From contig CAOKBR010000008.1 of the NCBI GenBank assembly GCA_948466735.1, positions 1 through 35,182 on the forward strand: DNA of 35,182 bases, in the 5' to 3' direction. The stretch is from an uncultured Mycoplasmatota bacterium. Its GTDB lineage: Bacteria; Bacillota_I; Bacilli_A; RF39; UBA660. The notes beneath the pieces are model-generated. The model worked only from the letters and a program-made list of their open reading frames with translations. It did not search any database and was not told where the DNA came from. How positions within the stretch are numbered: position 1 is the first letter of the stretch; each line of letters starts with the position of its first letter. Position numbers and translations under genes: made by a program. Below are positions 8,900-17,309 of the stretch, one piece after another.

Positions 8900-8969
8900 C
8901 ACGGATTTTGTCGGTTAGTTTTTGATTTGTTTTTCTTTATTTATTTTAAAATAATATTGGGTGATAATT

Positions 8970-9554
8970 ATGAATTTAGTTCCTATGGTCATTGAAAGAG
9001 AAAGTAACAGTGAACGTAGTTATGATTTGTTTTCAAGACTTTTAAAAGAGAGAATTGTTTTATTAAATGGTGAGATTGATGATACAAATTCTAATTTAAT
9101 TGTGGCACAGTTATTATATTTGGATTCTATTAATCATGATACGATTAGTTTATATATCAATTCTCCAGGAGGTTCCATTACATCAGGTATGGCCATTTAT
9201 GATACGATGCATTTGATTAAAAGTAAGGTTTCCACCATTTGTATTGGTATGGCCGCATCAATGGCAGCATTCTTATTAACTAGTGGTGAAAAAGGCTTAC
9301 GTTATATTCTTCCTAATGCAGAAGTAATGATTCATCAACCTCTAGGAGGAGTTCAAGGTCAAGCAACAGAAATTAAAATTGCCGCTGAGAGAATTTTAAA
9401 ATTAAAAGAAAAATTAAATCAAATGTTAGCATCTAATACTAGTCAACCAATTGAAAAAATTCGAAAGGACACAGAAAGAGACCACTTTTTAGAAGCAAAA
9501 GAGGCTCTAGAATATGGTATTGTTGATAAAATTATTGAAAAAATTGAAAATTAA
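8970..9554 (+). CDS. clpP: ATP-dependent Clp protease proteolytic subunit
   Basis: Serine protease that forms the barrel-shaped proteolytic core fed by ClpX/ClpC-type unfoldases. The catalytic triad is S97 in [10 protein letters not shown]122 in IHQPLGG and D171 in [10 protein letters not shown]. The SPGGSI oxyanion-hole motif is also present. The frame opens at a GTG at 8961, but the ATG at 8970 has a well-spaced GGTGAT site and gives the usual 194-residue length. It is the first of only two plus-strand genes here and converges on whiA, with a four-base overlap of the 3' ends. The association of clpP with whiA/yvcK matches Bacillus-type chromosomes, where crh normally sits between; crh is missing here. 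Confidence 0.97.
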   Translation: MNLVPMVIERESNSERSYDLFSRLLKERIVLLNGEIDDTNSNLIVAQLLYLDSINHDTISLYINSPGGSITSGMAIYDTMHLIKSKVSTICIGMAASMAAFLLTSGEKGLRYILPNAEVMIHQPLGGVQGQATEIKIAAERILKLKEKLNQMLASNTSQPIEKIRKDTERDHFLEAKEALEYGIVDKIIEKIEN

Positions 9555-10483
9555 AGTTCCCTATTTTCTAGTTTTAACGCCATTTCTTTAATTTTTCGAA
9601 AACGATGGTTTAATCCTGATTTAGTAATTTTTTTACCTGTTTCCATAGTGATAATCTCGCTTAATTCTTGTAAGGAAGCTTCTTGATACCTTTCACGGTA
9701 TAATAAGGCTTCTTTTATTTTCTCATCTAATAGTTGAACATCTAGATGTTTTTTTATGATTTCTATATAATGTAATTGTTCTTGGGCTGTTTCAATGACT
9801 TTATCAATATTTGCTTGTTCACAGTTATTTAAGCGGTTAGTAATATTTTTATGATTTCTTACAATTCGTATATTTTCAAAATATAATACAGCTCCACTAG
9901 CGGAAAGAATTTTTAGAAAGTCACTAATTTTATCAGCTTCTTTTAAATAAATCATGTAACCTTTATCACGATTTAGGAGTTTGGCGTTTAAATCAAATTG
10001 GTTAAGTAAGCGTTGAATTACAATGGCTTCTTTGGGATAATCTAGTAAAATTTCCATATGGTATTGTGAGGTTTTTGGATCGTTCACACTTCCCTTGGTT
10101 AAGAAAACTCCCCGAAGATAGGCGCGAATATCGTCGTTGGTGCTAATTAAATATTCCTTGGGACTTTCTATAAAGTTATCTTCTTTATCAACGACTCCTA
10201 AATCTTCTAATATGAAGGTTTTCTTTTCTAAAGGAAGCATAATCAAATAAACAGGACTTTTCTTAATAGAAGTTGTTGATTTACTGATGATTTCTACACT
10301 TACTCCATATAATTCTTTAATTAAAAGGTAAATTCTTCTAGCAATAAGTACGTTTTCTGTTACTAATAGATCAAAAGTTGGACTAATGTTATTTCGGATA
10401 AAACCAGATAGCTCACTAATTTTACTAGATCTGATGGTATCTAGTTTAGCAATTTCATTTTTTATTACAGTAGTAAATGACAT
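9551..10483 (-). CDS. whiA: WhiA, conserved DNA-binding division/sporulation protein
   Basis: WhiA joins a degenerate LAGLIDADG homing-endonuclease fold to a C-terminal helix-turn-helix. In Gram-positive bacteria it affects cell division and chromosome segregation, and it is a sporulation regulator in Streptomyces. Here the endonuclease-like part spans residues about 20-195, including [22 protein letters not shown]-type strands, with no intact catalytic acid pair evident. The linker [14 protein letters not shown] (216-229) and the ending with [10 protein letters not shown] are diagnostic. Its 310 residues are normal. The ATG follows the yvcK stop directly (TAA-ATG) with a GAGGGA site inside the end of yvcK, so expression is coupled. 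Confidence 0.95.
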   Translation of the reverse strand: MSFTTVIKNEIAKLDTIRSSKISELSGFIRNNISPTFDLLVTENVLIARRIYLLIKELYGVSVEIISKSTTSIKKSPVYLIMLPLEKKTFILEDLGVVDKEDNFIESPKEYLISTNDDIRAYLRGVFLTKGSVNDPKTSQYHMEILLDYPKEAIVIQRLLNQFDLNAKLLNRDKGYMIYLKEADKISDFLKILSASGAVLYFENIRIVRNHKNITNRLNNCEQANIDKVIETAQEQLHYIEIIKKHLDVQLLDEKIKEALLYRERYQEASLQELSEIITMETGKKITKSGLNHRFRKIKEMALKLENREL

Positions 10484-11443
10484 TTAATCCCTCATTAAGT
10501 AAGAAAAAATCAAAGAACTTAATTTTAGACTATCGTGACGTAGTGTACCATCAATTACTTTTAATAAATCACTTTCAATTAATTCTATATTCATTTCTTC
10601 TAATTCTTCACAGTCAATATAAACGGGATCTTTTTGTTCTTCGGTTTCATATTTTTTAGCAATTTCTTTGGCAATAGACGTGTTACTTGCAATAACAACA
10701 TCGATTGCGTTAAATCCTAGGTATTCATTAATTAATTTTACATGATCACTTACACCAAAACCGTCTGTTTCCCCTGGTTGAGTCATGGCATTACATAAAT
10801 ACATCAACTTCGCATGACTCTTTGCCTTTTTTATCGCTTGTTTTACTTTTTTGCAAATGATATTAGGAAGAATACTTGTATATATGCTACCCATACTAAT
10901 GATAATTAAATCTGCGTTATCAATCGCATCAATTACTTCTTTTAAAACATGTGGTTCTTTTTCATAGAATATTTTTTTAAAGTTTCGATGAGATTTGGTA
11001 ATTTGTTCTTCCCCTTTAATTAAGGTTCCATCAATACATTCGCCAACTAAGTTTAAATTTTTATCCTCAGAAATGGGAAGTACAATGTGTTTCACATCTA
11101 AAAGTTTACTTAATGATGCAATAGATTCTTTTAAGCTTCCTGTAATATCAAGCATCGCTGTTAATATTAAATTACCAACGGCATGACCGTTTAAATCACT
11201 AGATGTTTGAAAACGGTACGCGATCATTTTTTTAATCGGATCATCGATTTCTGATAAACTAGTAATCACTTTACGGATATCTCCAACAGCTGGGGTATTA
11301 AACTCTCTACGTAATGCACCAGTTGAACGTCCATTATCAGAAACGGTAATTACGGAAGTTATCTCCACAGGAAAATCTTTTAATCCACTAAGTAAGTAAG
11401 ATAAACCTGTTCCTCCTCCTAAAACAACAACTTTTTTATACAT
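10484..11443 (-). CDS. yvcK: YvcK/CofD-family protein (GlmR-like)
   Basis: A Rossmann-like protein of the CofD/UPF0052 family. In Bacillus the homologue (YvcK/GlmR) binds UDP-sugars and helps direct carbon into peptidoglycan precursors during gluconeogenic growth. The nucleotide-binding loop VVVLGGGTGLS opens the protein, followed by TVSDNGRSTGALRREF and PAVGDIRKV. Later motifs include NGHAVGNL and LCNAMTQPGETDGF. The frame can be extended to a TTG at 11494, but the ATG at 11443 has a GGTGAT site eight to nine bases upstream and puts the glycine loop at the N-terminus as in relatives. It heads a two-gene unit with whiA. rapZ (yvcJ), the usual upstream neighbour, is absent. Confidence 0.93.
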   Translation of the reverse strand: MYKKVVVLGGGTGLSYLLSGLKDFPVEITSVITVSDNGRSTGALRREFNTPAVGDIRKVITSLSEIDDPIKKMIAYRFQTSSDLNGHAVGNLILTAMLDITGSLKESIASLSKLLDVKHIVLPISEDKNLNLVGECIDGTLIKGEEQITKSHRNFKKIFYEKEPHVLKEVIDAIDNADLIIISMGSIYTSILPNIICKKVKQAIKKAKSHAKLMYLCNAMTQPGETDGFGVSDHVKLINEYLGFNAIDVVIASNTSIAKEIAKKYETEEQKDPVYIDCEELEEMNIELIESDLLKVIDGTLRHDSLKLSSLIFSYLMRD

Positions 11444-11568
11444 TTTTTTCATCACCACTAATATTATACTATATGGATTAAAATATGGCGACAAAAGATA
11501 GTAAGAAATTATTGTTTATCCATTAGTAAATTTTATATATGTTCCCCTAAACTTTTTTATCCGTTTAT

Positions 11569-11598
11569 AATGTACAGTTTTTTGTCGAAACATGTCAA
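11569..11598 (-). promoter_or_regulatory. Candidate yvcK-whiA promoter overlapped by a 0A box
   Basis: On the minus strand a perfect -35 TTGACA (11593-11598) is followed after 18 bases by TACATT (11569-11574), a fair -10. Exactly between them lies a Spo0A-box match, TTCGACA (11583-11589; TGTCGAA on the plus strand). In this position bound Spo0A would be expected to block polymerase. A second TATAAT on the minus strand (11463-11468) close to the start codon is an alternative promoter element. The motifs are visible; regulation is inference. Confidence 0.45.
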
Positions 11599-11664
11599 TT
11601 AAAAATATTTACTGTAAATCAAATGATTACATATCTTTTAAATAATAAGGTCTTTTTCTTTCAT

Positions 11665-11735
11665 GTTGAAAAGTAGCATCGCATTTTAATGACAAACAAA
11701 AAATCCATTTGTAAACAAAAATAAGTCTTTTCAAC
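11665..11735. repeat. Long-spaced 9-bp inverted repeat
   Basis: GTTGAAAAG (11665-11673) and CTTTTCAAC (11727-11735) are perfect inverted arms separated by 53 bases, spanning the 3' end of the DUF1003 gene. They could form a large hairpin at the end of that transcript. There is no clean T-run immediately after the stem, so I do not call it a terminator. Confidence 0.35.
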
Positions 11736-12234
11736 GATCTTTATCTTTTAATAATTCAATAATTTTTTCTTGATTTATACGAATTTTTTCAATATGGTCG
11801 TGCAATTCTTCCAAAAGTAGTTCGCTTTTTAAATTGGTTCGATAATCATTTTGACTACGCATTCTATCTTTTTCTGCTGCTCTATTTTGACTCATCATAA
11901 TAATTGGTGCTTGTAAGGCAGCCAAACAAGATAAAAATAAATTAAGAAGTATAAAAGGATACGGATCTATTTTTTTTGCCATGTAAGTATTAATCAAAAT
12001 CCAAAAAATTAAAAACAGACTAAAGCTTAAAATAAAGCCCCAACTACCAGCTTTCTTTGAGAGGTTATCTGCTAGACGATCTTTAAATTTAACAGTTTCT
12101 TCATCTTCTTTATCTACATCCACGGAAATTGGTTGATTGATTAATAAGTCCATTAACTCTTCTTCATCTTTCTCATCTAATTGTTGATTCAATAACATTC
12201 TTACAATTTCTTTTTTTGTCTTATTTTTCTTCAT
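11731..12234 (-). CDS. DUF1003 family membrane protein
   Basis: A 167-residue protein with the DUF1003 core. A leading amphipathic region ends in DRLADNLSKKAGSWGF. Two membrane helices follow (about 65-85 and 93-114), with the hallmark DPYPFILLNLFLS (90-102), the QAPIIMMSQNR stretch (108-118), and a charged tail with the DY..NLK pattern. The biochemical role of the family is unknown. The start overlaps the end of trxB, placing it at the tail of the uvrA-lgt-trxB unit. It occupies the slot where rapZ is found in Bacillus, but it is unrelated to RapZ. Confidence 0.85.
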   Translation of the reverse strand: MKKNKTKKEIVRMLLNQQLDEKDEEELMDLLINQPISVDVDKEDEETVKFKDRLADNLSKKAGSWGFILSFSLFLIFWILINTYMAKKIDPYPFILLNLFLSCLAALQAPIIMMSQNRAAEKDRMRSQNDYRTNLKSELLLEELHDHIEKIRINQEKIIELLKDKDR

Positions 12235-13168
12235 ATAAAACCCTATCTTTCATTAATGTTGTTGCTGCAATGGCTCCTTCACTTACCGCGGTAACAATTT
12301 GATATAACTCTTTTTCTATTACATCTCCTGTGGCATATACTAAATGATACTTAGTACGCATGGACTTATCGACTTTGATATAATTCTTTTCGTTTAAAAT
12401 ATCTAAAGATGCAAACATCTCTGTATTAGGAACATGTCCAATATATAAGAAACATCCGTCTACACTTAAATTTTGCTTTTTATTGGTTTTCTTATTAATG
12501 ATCGTTAACCCAGTTAGATAATTTTCTTTTGACTTTTTATATTCCATAACTTCACATAACGTTTTTATCTTAATATTTTTGCTTTGTTTCGCCTTTTTTA
12601 TTAAATATGAATCTGCTTTAAAAGTATCTTTATAATGAATAAGATATACTTCTTTAGCTAAATTAGATAAGTAAATGGCTTCTTCAAAGGCACTATTACC
12701 TCCACCGATAACCGCAACCTTTTTTTCTTTATAAAGCATTCCATCACAAAAGGCACAATAACTAATTCCCCTTCCTGTTAATTCTTCCTCAAATGATAGA
12801 CTTAACCCCCTTGGTCTACGCCCTGTTGCTATGATAATTCCGCTACACTCATATTGATTGTTCTTAGTCATTACCTTTTTTACCTGAAAACCTACATCTT
12901 TTACTTCTAAAACATTTTCATAAAAAACGGGAATTTCTAATGTTTCTAATTGCTTCATTAACGTTAATGATAAATCCGTTCCATTGATAGATACTATTCC
13001 TGGATAATTTTCAATTACTGACGTTTTATTAATTTGTCCACCGAGCATTTCTTTTTCTATTATGCAACAAGAAATGTTTGCTCTTTTTAAATAAATGGCT
13101 GAAGTAATTCCTGCTACTCCAGCGCCAATAATTACGACGTTATATTTTTTTTTCATCTTTTTCATCAT
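12221..13168 (-). CDS. trxB: Thioredoxin-disulfide reductase (NADPH/FAD)
   Basis: Flavoprotein that transfers electrons from NADPH through FAD and a redox disulfide to thioredoxin. It has the FAD-binding GAGVAG loop near the N-terminus, the active-site CAFC in ISYCAFCDG, the NADPH-binding GGGNSAFEEA motif and the C-terminal ATGD FAD contact. The dithiol motif is CAFC instead of the near-universal CATC, a conservative loop change that may tune the redox potential. The frame opens at 13192 inside lgt. Several in-frame ATGs follow; the one at 13168 has AGGA six bases upstream and is preferred, though later ATGs at 13165 or 13156 are possible. The start overlaps the 3' end of lgt. Confidence 0.92.
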   Translation of the reverse strand: MMKKMKKKYNVVIIGAGVAGITSAIYLKRANISCCIIEKEMLGGQINKTSVIENYPGIVSINGTDLSLTLMKQLETLEIPVFYENVLEVKDVGFQVKKVMTKNNQYECSGIIIATGRRPRGLSLSFEEELTGRGISYCAFCDGMLYKEKKVAVIGGGNSAFEEAIYLSNLAKEVYLIHYKDTFKADSYLIKKAKQSKNIKIKTLCEVMEYKKSKENYLTGLTIINKKTNKKQNLSVDGCFLYIGHVPNTEMFASLDILNEKNYIKVDKSMRTKYHLVYATGDVIEKELYQIVTAVSEGAIAATTLMKDRVLYEEK

Positions 13169-13958
13169 TCTCATTCCTATATAAATTTTCAAATTTACTA
13201 CCGCGGTGTCTTAGTAAGAAAATTAATAATCCTACGATAAATAAGATAACTGATACAATTTGAGCCACTTTAAAGTTTCCTAACATTAAACTATCGCTTC
13301 GATAGCCTTCAATCACAAATCTACCAACAGAATACCACATCAAATAAAATGCTGTTAGTTGGCCAGTTTTTAAATATTTATAGCGTCTTATGATTAATAA
13401 AGCAATAAAGCCGAAGATATCCCAAAGTGATTCATATAAAAACGTAGGTTGTCGATATGCGCCATCAATATACATTTGATTAACAATAAATTCAGGCACT
13501 TTATCTTTTAATAAAGCAGCTTTAGTCGTAATGGCTCCAAAGGCTTCTTGATTGAAAAAGTTACCCCATCTACCTATCGCTTGTCCTAGGATTAATCCTA
13601 CTACAACAATATCAAATACTTTTAATGTTTTTTGCTTGTATTTTTTCGTATAAATGATAAACCAAAGACTAGTAAATAAAATGGCTCCATGTATAGCTAA
13701 ACCGCCATTCCACACTTCTAATATCTCTAGGGGATTTTCTCTATAGTAATCAAAATGAAAAGCTACATAATATAATCTTGCTCCAATTAACCCAAATAAA
13801 ATTCCATAAAAGATTAAATTAATAAAGAAGTCTTCATTGATTTTTTGCTTTTTAATTTCACGATATGCTACTATGCTTCCTGCTAATATTCCTAAAAACA
13901 TAGTAATTGAGTACCAATAAATTTGAATAAATCCTAAGTCTAATGCTATTTTACTCAT
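13140..13958 (-). CDS. lgt: Prolipoprotein diacylglyceryl transferase
   Basis: Integral membrane enzyme that transfers diacylglycerol from phosphatidylglycerol to the lipobox cysteine of prolipoproteins, the first step of lipoprotein maturation. Family motifs are intact: GARLYYV (59-65), NGGLAIHG (84-91), GQAIGRWGNFFNQEAFG (125-141) with the essential arginine R130, PTFLYES, and GRFVIEGYRSDSLMLG. About seven hydrophobic helices are visible, and a charged tail overlaps the trxB start region. The 272 residues are typical. Its ATG lies inside the end of the preceding YvlD-like gene (8-base overlap). Probable clients in this window are the lipoproteins at 20581 and 32234. Confidence 0.96.
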   Translation of the reverse strand: MSKIALDLGFIQIYWYSITMFLGILAGSIVAYREIKKQKINEDFFINLIFYGILFGLIGARLYYVAFHFDYYRENPLEILEVWNGGLAIHGAILFTSLWFIIYTKKYKQKTLKVFDIVVVGLILGQAIGRWGNFFNQEAFGAITTKAALLKDKVPEFIVNQMYIDGAYRQPTFLYESLWDIFGFIALLIIRRYKYLKTGQLTAFYLMWYSVGRFVIEGYRSDSLMLGNFKVAQIVSVILFIVGLLIFLLRHRGSKFENLYRNENDEKDEKKI

Positions 13959-14385
13959 GACGGTTCCATCTCCTCATCAATGGTTTTAAGATAAACCCTT
14001 CCACTAGTAAATTCATCATCGATATCAAAATAGCGATCACAATAGCAACATAGAAATTACTTAACTGGAAATGACTTCCTAATATCCAATCGGTTAACTT
14101 TAAAATAAACACATTGATGAAAGGATAAAATAAGCCAAGGGTAATTCCTGTAATTGGTATCGTTAAAGTTACTAAAATGGGTTTTATGGTTTTATTTAGT
14201 ATATACATAATGATAACTGCTAAAAAGCCATAGATACAATAATAGGATGTGTTGATATAGAAGCTTTTAAACATTAACGATACGCCCAAAAATACTAAAG
14301 TATATGCAAAGATATGAATCAACCACTCAATAAATTTTAATAATTTATCTTTACCCCAATTTTGCTTTTGTTCAATGACTCGCAA
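13951..14385 (-). CDS. YvlD-like / 'phage holin family' 4-TM membrane protein
   Basis: A 144-residue protein with four predicted membrane helices. It has the family core NKTIKPILVTLTIPITG followed by LGLFYPFINVFILKL, where the conserved N-x-x-IKP and L-G-L-F residues stand. The family is named for a superficial likeness to a holin; chromosomal members such as YvlD are not phage genes, and their function is unknown. The start is a TTG at 14383-14385, chosen because a strong GAGGTGAT site lies seven bases upstream. It sits 11 bases after uvrA and overlaps lgt, so it belongs to that operon. Confidence 0.8.
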   Translation of the reverse strand: MRVIEQKQNWGKDKLLKFIEWLIHIFAYTLVFLGVSLMFKSFYINTSYYCIYGFLAVIIMYILNKTIKPILVTLTIPITGITLGLFYPFINVFILKLTDWILGSHFQLSNFYVAIVIAILISMMNLLVEGFILKPLMRRWNRHE

Positions 14386-14396
14386 AGTTAATCACC

Positions 14397-17204
14397 TCAT
14401 AATACTTTTTTTAGAAATAATCCAGTATAGGATTCTTTGCATTTCGCTACTTCTTCTGGTGTTCCCATGGTTACAATTTCTCCTCCGCCATCTCCACCTT
14501 CTGGTCCTAAGTCAACGATGTAATCTGCTACTTTAATTACATCTAAGTTATGTTCAATGACTAATACTGTATCCTTATTATCTACTATTTTTTGAAGAAT
14601 TGCAAGTAAACGCTTTATATCTTTACTATGTAATCCTGTCGTTGGCTCATCTAATACAAATAAGGTCTTTCCTGTTGCTTTCTTTTGTAATTCTTTAGCA
14701 AGTTTTACCCGTTCTGCTTCTCCTCCTGATAACGTTGGTGCACTTTGACCTAGTTTAATATATCCTAAACCTACATCATCTAGAACCTGTAATTTAGTTT
14801 TAACTTTAGGAACATTTTCAAAAAATTCAATGGCTTCGCTAACACGCATATCAAGTACTTCAGAAATATTTTTATTTTTGTACTTTATTTGTAAGGTTTC
14901 ATGATTATAACGAGTTCCGTGACACACCTCGCAAGGAACATACACATCAGGTAAGAAATGCATCTCGATTTTCTTTACACCATCACCTCTACATGCTTCA
15001 CATCTTCCTCCTTTAACATTAAAGGAAAAACGGTTTTTCCCATAACCATACATTTTTGCTTCTTTGGTATTGGTAAACAAATCTCTAATATCATCAAATA
15101 CTCCAGTATAGGTCGCTGGATTACTTCTCGGCGTTCTTCCAATTGGATTTTGTGATATTTCTACTAATTTGTCTAAATGTTCAATCCCTAAAACCTTTTT
15201 GTGTTTACCAGGTTTTACTTTACTTTTATAAAGGTTTGATAAAACGGTTTTACATAAAATTTCATTGACTAAACTACTTTTTCCACTTCCTGATACTCCA
15301 GTTACACAAGTAAATGTTCCAAGGGGAATTTTAACGTTGATATCTTTTAAATTATTTTCTTTAGCGCCTTTAATTTCAAGAAATTTCCCATTTCCTTTTC
15401 TTCTATTTTTAGGAACTTCAATAACTTCTTTTCCGCTTAAGAATCTACCTGTCACACTATTTTCATTTTTCATCACTTCTAAAGGTGTACCAAAGGCGAT
15501 AACTTCTCCTCCATGATCTCCTGCCCCAGGTCCAATGTCTACTAAGTAATCACTTGCTAACATCGTATCAGTATCGTGTTCAACAACAATTAAGGTATTT
15601 CCTAAATCACGCATTTCTTGTAAAGACGCAATTAGTTTTTCATTGTCTCGTTGATGTAGTCCGATACTAGGTTCATCTAATACATAAAGTACTCCTGTTA
15701 ATCTTGATCCAATTTGTGTCGCTAATCTAATTCGCTGTGATTCTCCACCAGACAAGGTTCCTGCTGTTCTACTTAAGGTAAGATACTCTAGTCCTACATT
15801 AGATAAAAATTGTAATCTTGATTCAATTTCTTTAATGATTAACTGGGCAATTTCTTGTTGTTCTTTGGTAAGATTTAACTTTTGAAAGAAAGGAATTAAT
15901 TCTTTAATGCTCATACAAGTAACGTCATAGATACTTTTTTTATTGATTAATACGGCTAACACAGCATCGTTTAATCTAGCTCCATGACAAGTATCACATT
16001 CATATTCAATCATGTAATGTTCTAACCAATCTCTAATCCAAGCACTATTGGTCTCCATATAACGACGTTGTAAATTATTGATAACGCCTTCATAAGCGTC
16101 TTTGGAATTATACATATTTCCATTTTTAGACTTGTATTTATATTCGATAATTTCATCAGTTCCGTATAAAACAATTTCTCTTTCTTTTTTAGTAAGTTTG
16201 TTAAATGGTTTATCCATATCAATTTTAAAATGACGACAAACACATTCTAATTTTTTGTAATATAGTCCTTCTTGATCATCACTTAAGGTTGTAATAGCAC
16301 CTTCGCTAATACTAAGTTCTTTATTGGGAATCACTAAATCAGGATCGATTTGTAATTTAATTCCTAAACCTTTACAATCAGAGCATGCTCCGTAAGGGGC
16401 ATTAAAACTAAAGACTCTAGGCTCTAATTCTGGTAGAGAAAATTCACAATAAGGACAAGCAAATTGTTCTGAAAATACAACTTCTTTCTCACCATTAATT
16501 TCAATAACTACTTTACCTTCGGCTAGCTTTGTAGCGTTTTCTAGTGATTCATAAAGTCGACTACGAATTCCGTCTTTGATAATAATTCGATCAACAACAA
16601 CATCAATGGCATCTTTTTTGTTTTTCTCTAAGGTAATGTCTTCACTTAAATCATGCATTTCTCCGTTAATGCGAACACGAATATATCCATCTTGTCTTAG
16701 TTGCTCTAATACATCTTTATGTGTACCTTTTTCTCCATGAACAATAGGAGCCATAATCACTAACTTGGTTCCCTCATCATACTCTAGTAACTTATTTGTC
16801 ATTTCTTCTACACTTTGTGATGTAATTGGAACATGATGATTAGGACAATATGGCACACCTACACGAGCAAATAGCAAACGTAAATAATCATAAATTTCAG
16901 TTACAGTTCCAACGGTTGAACGAGGATTTTTACTTGTTGTTTTTTGATCAATACTAATCGCTGGGGATAGTCCTTCAATACTATCCACATCAGGTTTTTC
17001 GCTACCACCTAAAAATTGGCGTGCATAAGCAGATAGGCTTTCTACATATCTTCTTTGTCCTTCTGCATAAATCGTATCAAAAGCAAGGGAACTTTTTCCG
17101 CTTCCTGATACTCCAGTCATTACAATTAATTTATTTTTAGGTAGTTCTAAGTCAACATTTTTTAAATTGTTTTCTCTAGCACCTTTAATAATAATTTTAT
17201 CCAT
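14397..17204 (-). CDS. uvrA: UvrA, excinuclease ABC subunit A
   Basis: DNA-damage sensor of nucleotide excision repair; the UvrA dimer loads UvrB at lesions. The 935 residues carry two ABC ATPase modules. Walker A motifs GVSGSGKS occur at 31-38 and again in the C-terminal half; signature motifs LSGGESQR and LSGGEAER, and Walker B VLDEPSIGLH and VLDEPTTGLH, are all intact. Zinc-binding cysteines appear as CPYC/CSDC and CDTC in the first half and as CEAC/CEVC pairs (CRGDG, CHGTR) in the second. The ATG has an AGGTGA site, and an extended -10 promoter lies in the 105-base gap upstream. It is separated from uvrB by a radical SAM gene, unlike the usual adjacent uvrBA. Confidence 0.98.
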   Translation of the reverse strand: MDKIIIKGARENNLKNVDLELPKNKLIVMTGVSGSGKSSLAFDTIYAEGQRRYVESLSAYARQFLGGSEKPDVDSIEGLSPAISIDQKTTSKNPRSTVGTVTEIYDYLRLLFARVGVPYCPNHHVPITSQSVEEMTNKLLEYDEGTKLVIMAPIVHGEKGTHKDVLEQLRQDGYIRVRINGEMHDLSEDITLEKNKKDAIDVVVDRIIIKDGIRSRLYESLENATKLAEGKVVIEINGEKEVVFSEQFACPYCEFSLPELEPRVFSFNAPYGACSDCKGLGIKLQIDPDLVIPNKELSISEGAITTLSDDQEGLYYKKLECVCRHFKIDMDKPFNKLTKKEREIVLYGTDEIIEYKYKSKNGNMYNSKDAYEGVINNLQRRYMETNSAWIRDWLEHYMIEYECDTCHGARLNDAVLAVLINKKSIYDVTCMSIKELIPFFQKLNLTKEQQEIAQLIIKEIESRLQFLSNVGLEYLTLSRTAGTLSGGESQRIRLATQIGSRLTGVLYVLDEPSIGLHQRDNEKLIASLQEMRDLGNTLIVVEHDTDTMLASDYLVDIGPGAGDHGGEVIAFGTPLEVMKNENSVTGRFLSGKEVIEVPKNRRKGNGKFLEIKGAKENNLKDINVKIPLGTFTCVTGVSGSGKSSLVNEILCKTVLSNLYKSKVKPGKHKKVLGIEHLDKLVEISQNPIGRTPRSNPATYTGVFDDIRDLFTNTKEAKMYGYGKNRFSFNVKGGRCEACRGDGVKKIEMHFLPDVYVPCEVCHGTRYNHETLQIKYKNKNISEVLDMRVSEAIEFFENVPKVKTKLQVLDDVGLGYIKLGQSAPTLSGGEAERVKLAKELQKKATGKTLFVLDEPTTGLHSKDIKRLLAILQKIVDNKDTVLVIEHNLDVIKVADYIVDLGPEGGDGGGEIVTMGTPEEVAKCKESYTGLFLKKVL

Positions 17205-17230
17205 AAGATCTTCACCTACACCTAGGTCGT

Positions 17231-17239
17231 ATTATATCA
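17231..17239 (-). promoter_or_regulatory. Extended -10 promoter of uvrA
   Basis: On the minus strand TGA-TATAAT stands about 27 bases before the uvrA ATG. The -35 region is poor, as is common for extended -10 promoters. No Bacillus-type LexA box was recognised nearby. Confidence 0.45.
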
Positions 17240-17309
17240 TAAACTTCTTTTAAACGCTATTAGTTTTTGGATTATTTAACAAATTATTTTTAGTTTATTA
17301 GTATAGATT

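Noticed and set aside
13951-14385. Phage holin and hence a prophage
   Set aside because: Members of this family in conserved chromosomal operons are not lysis proteins, and no other phage genes adjoin.
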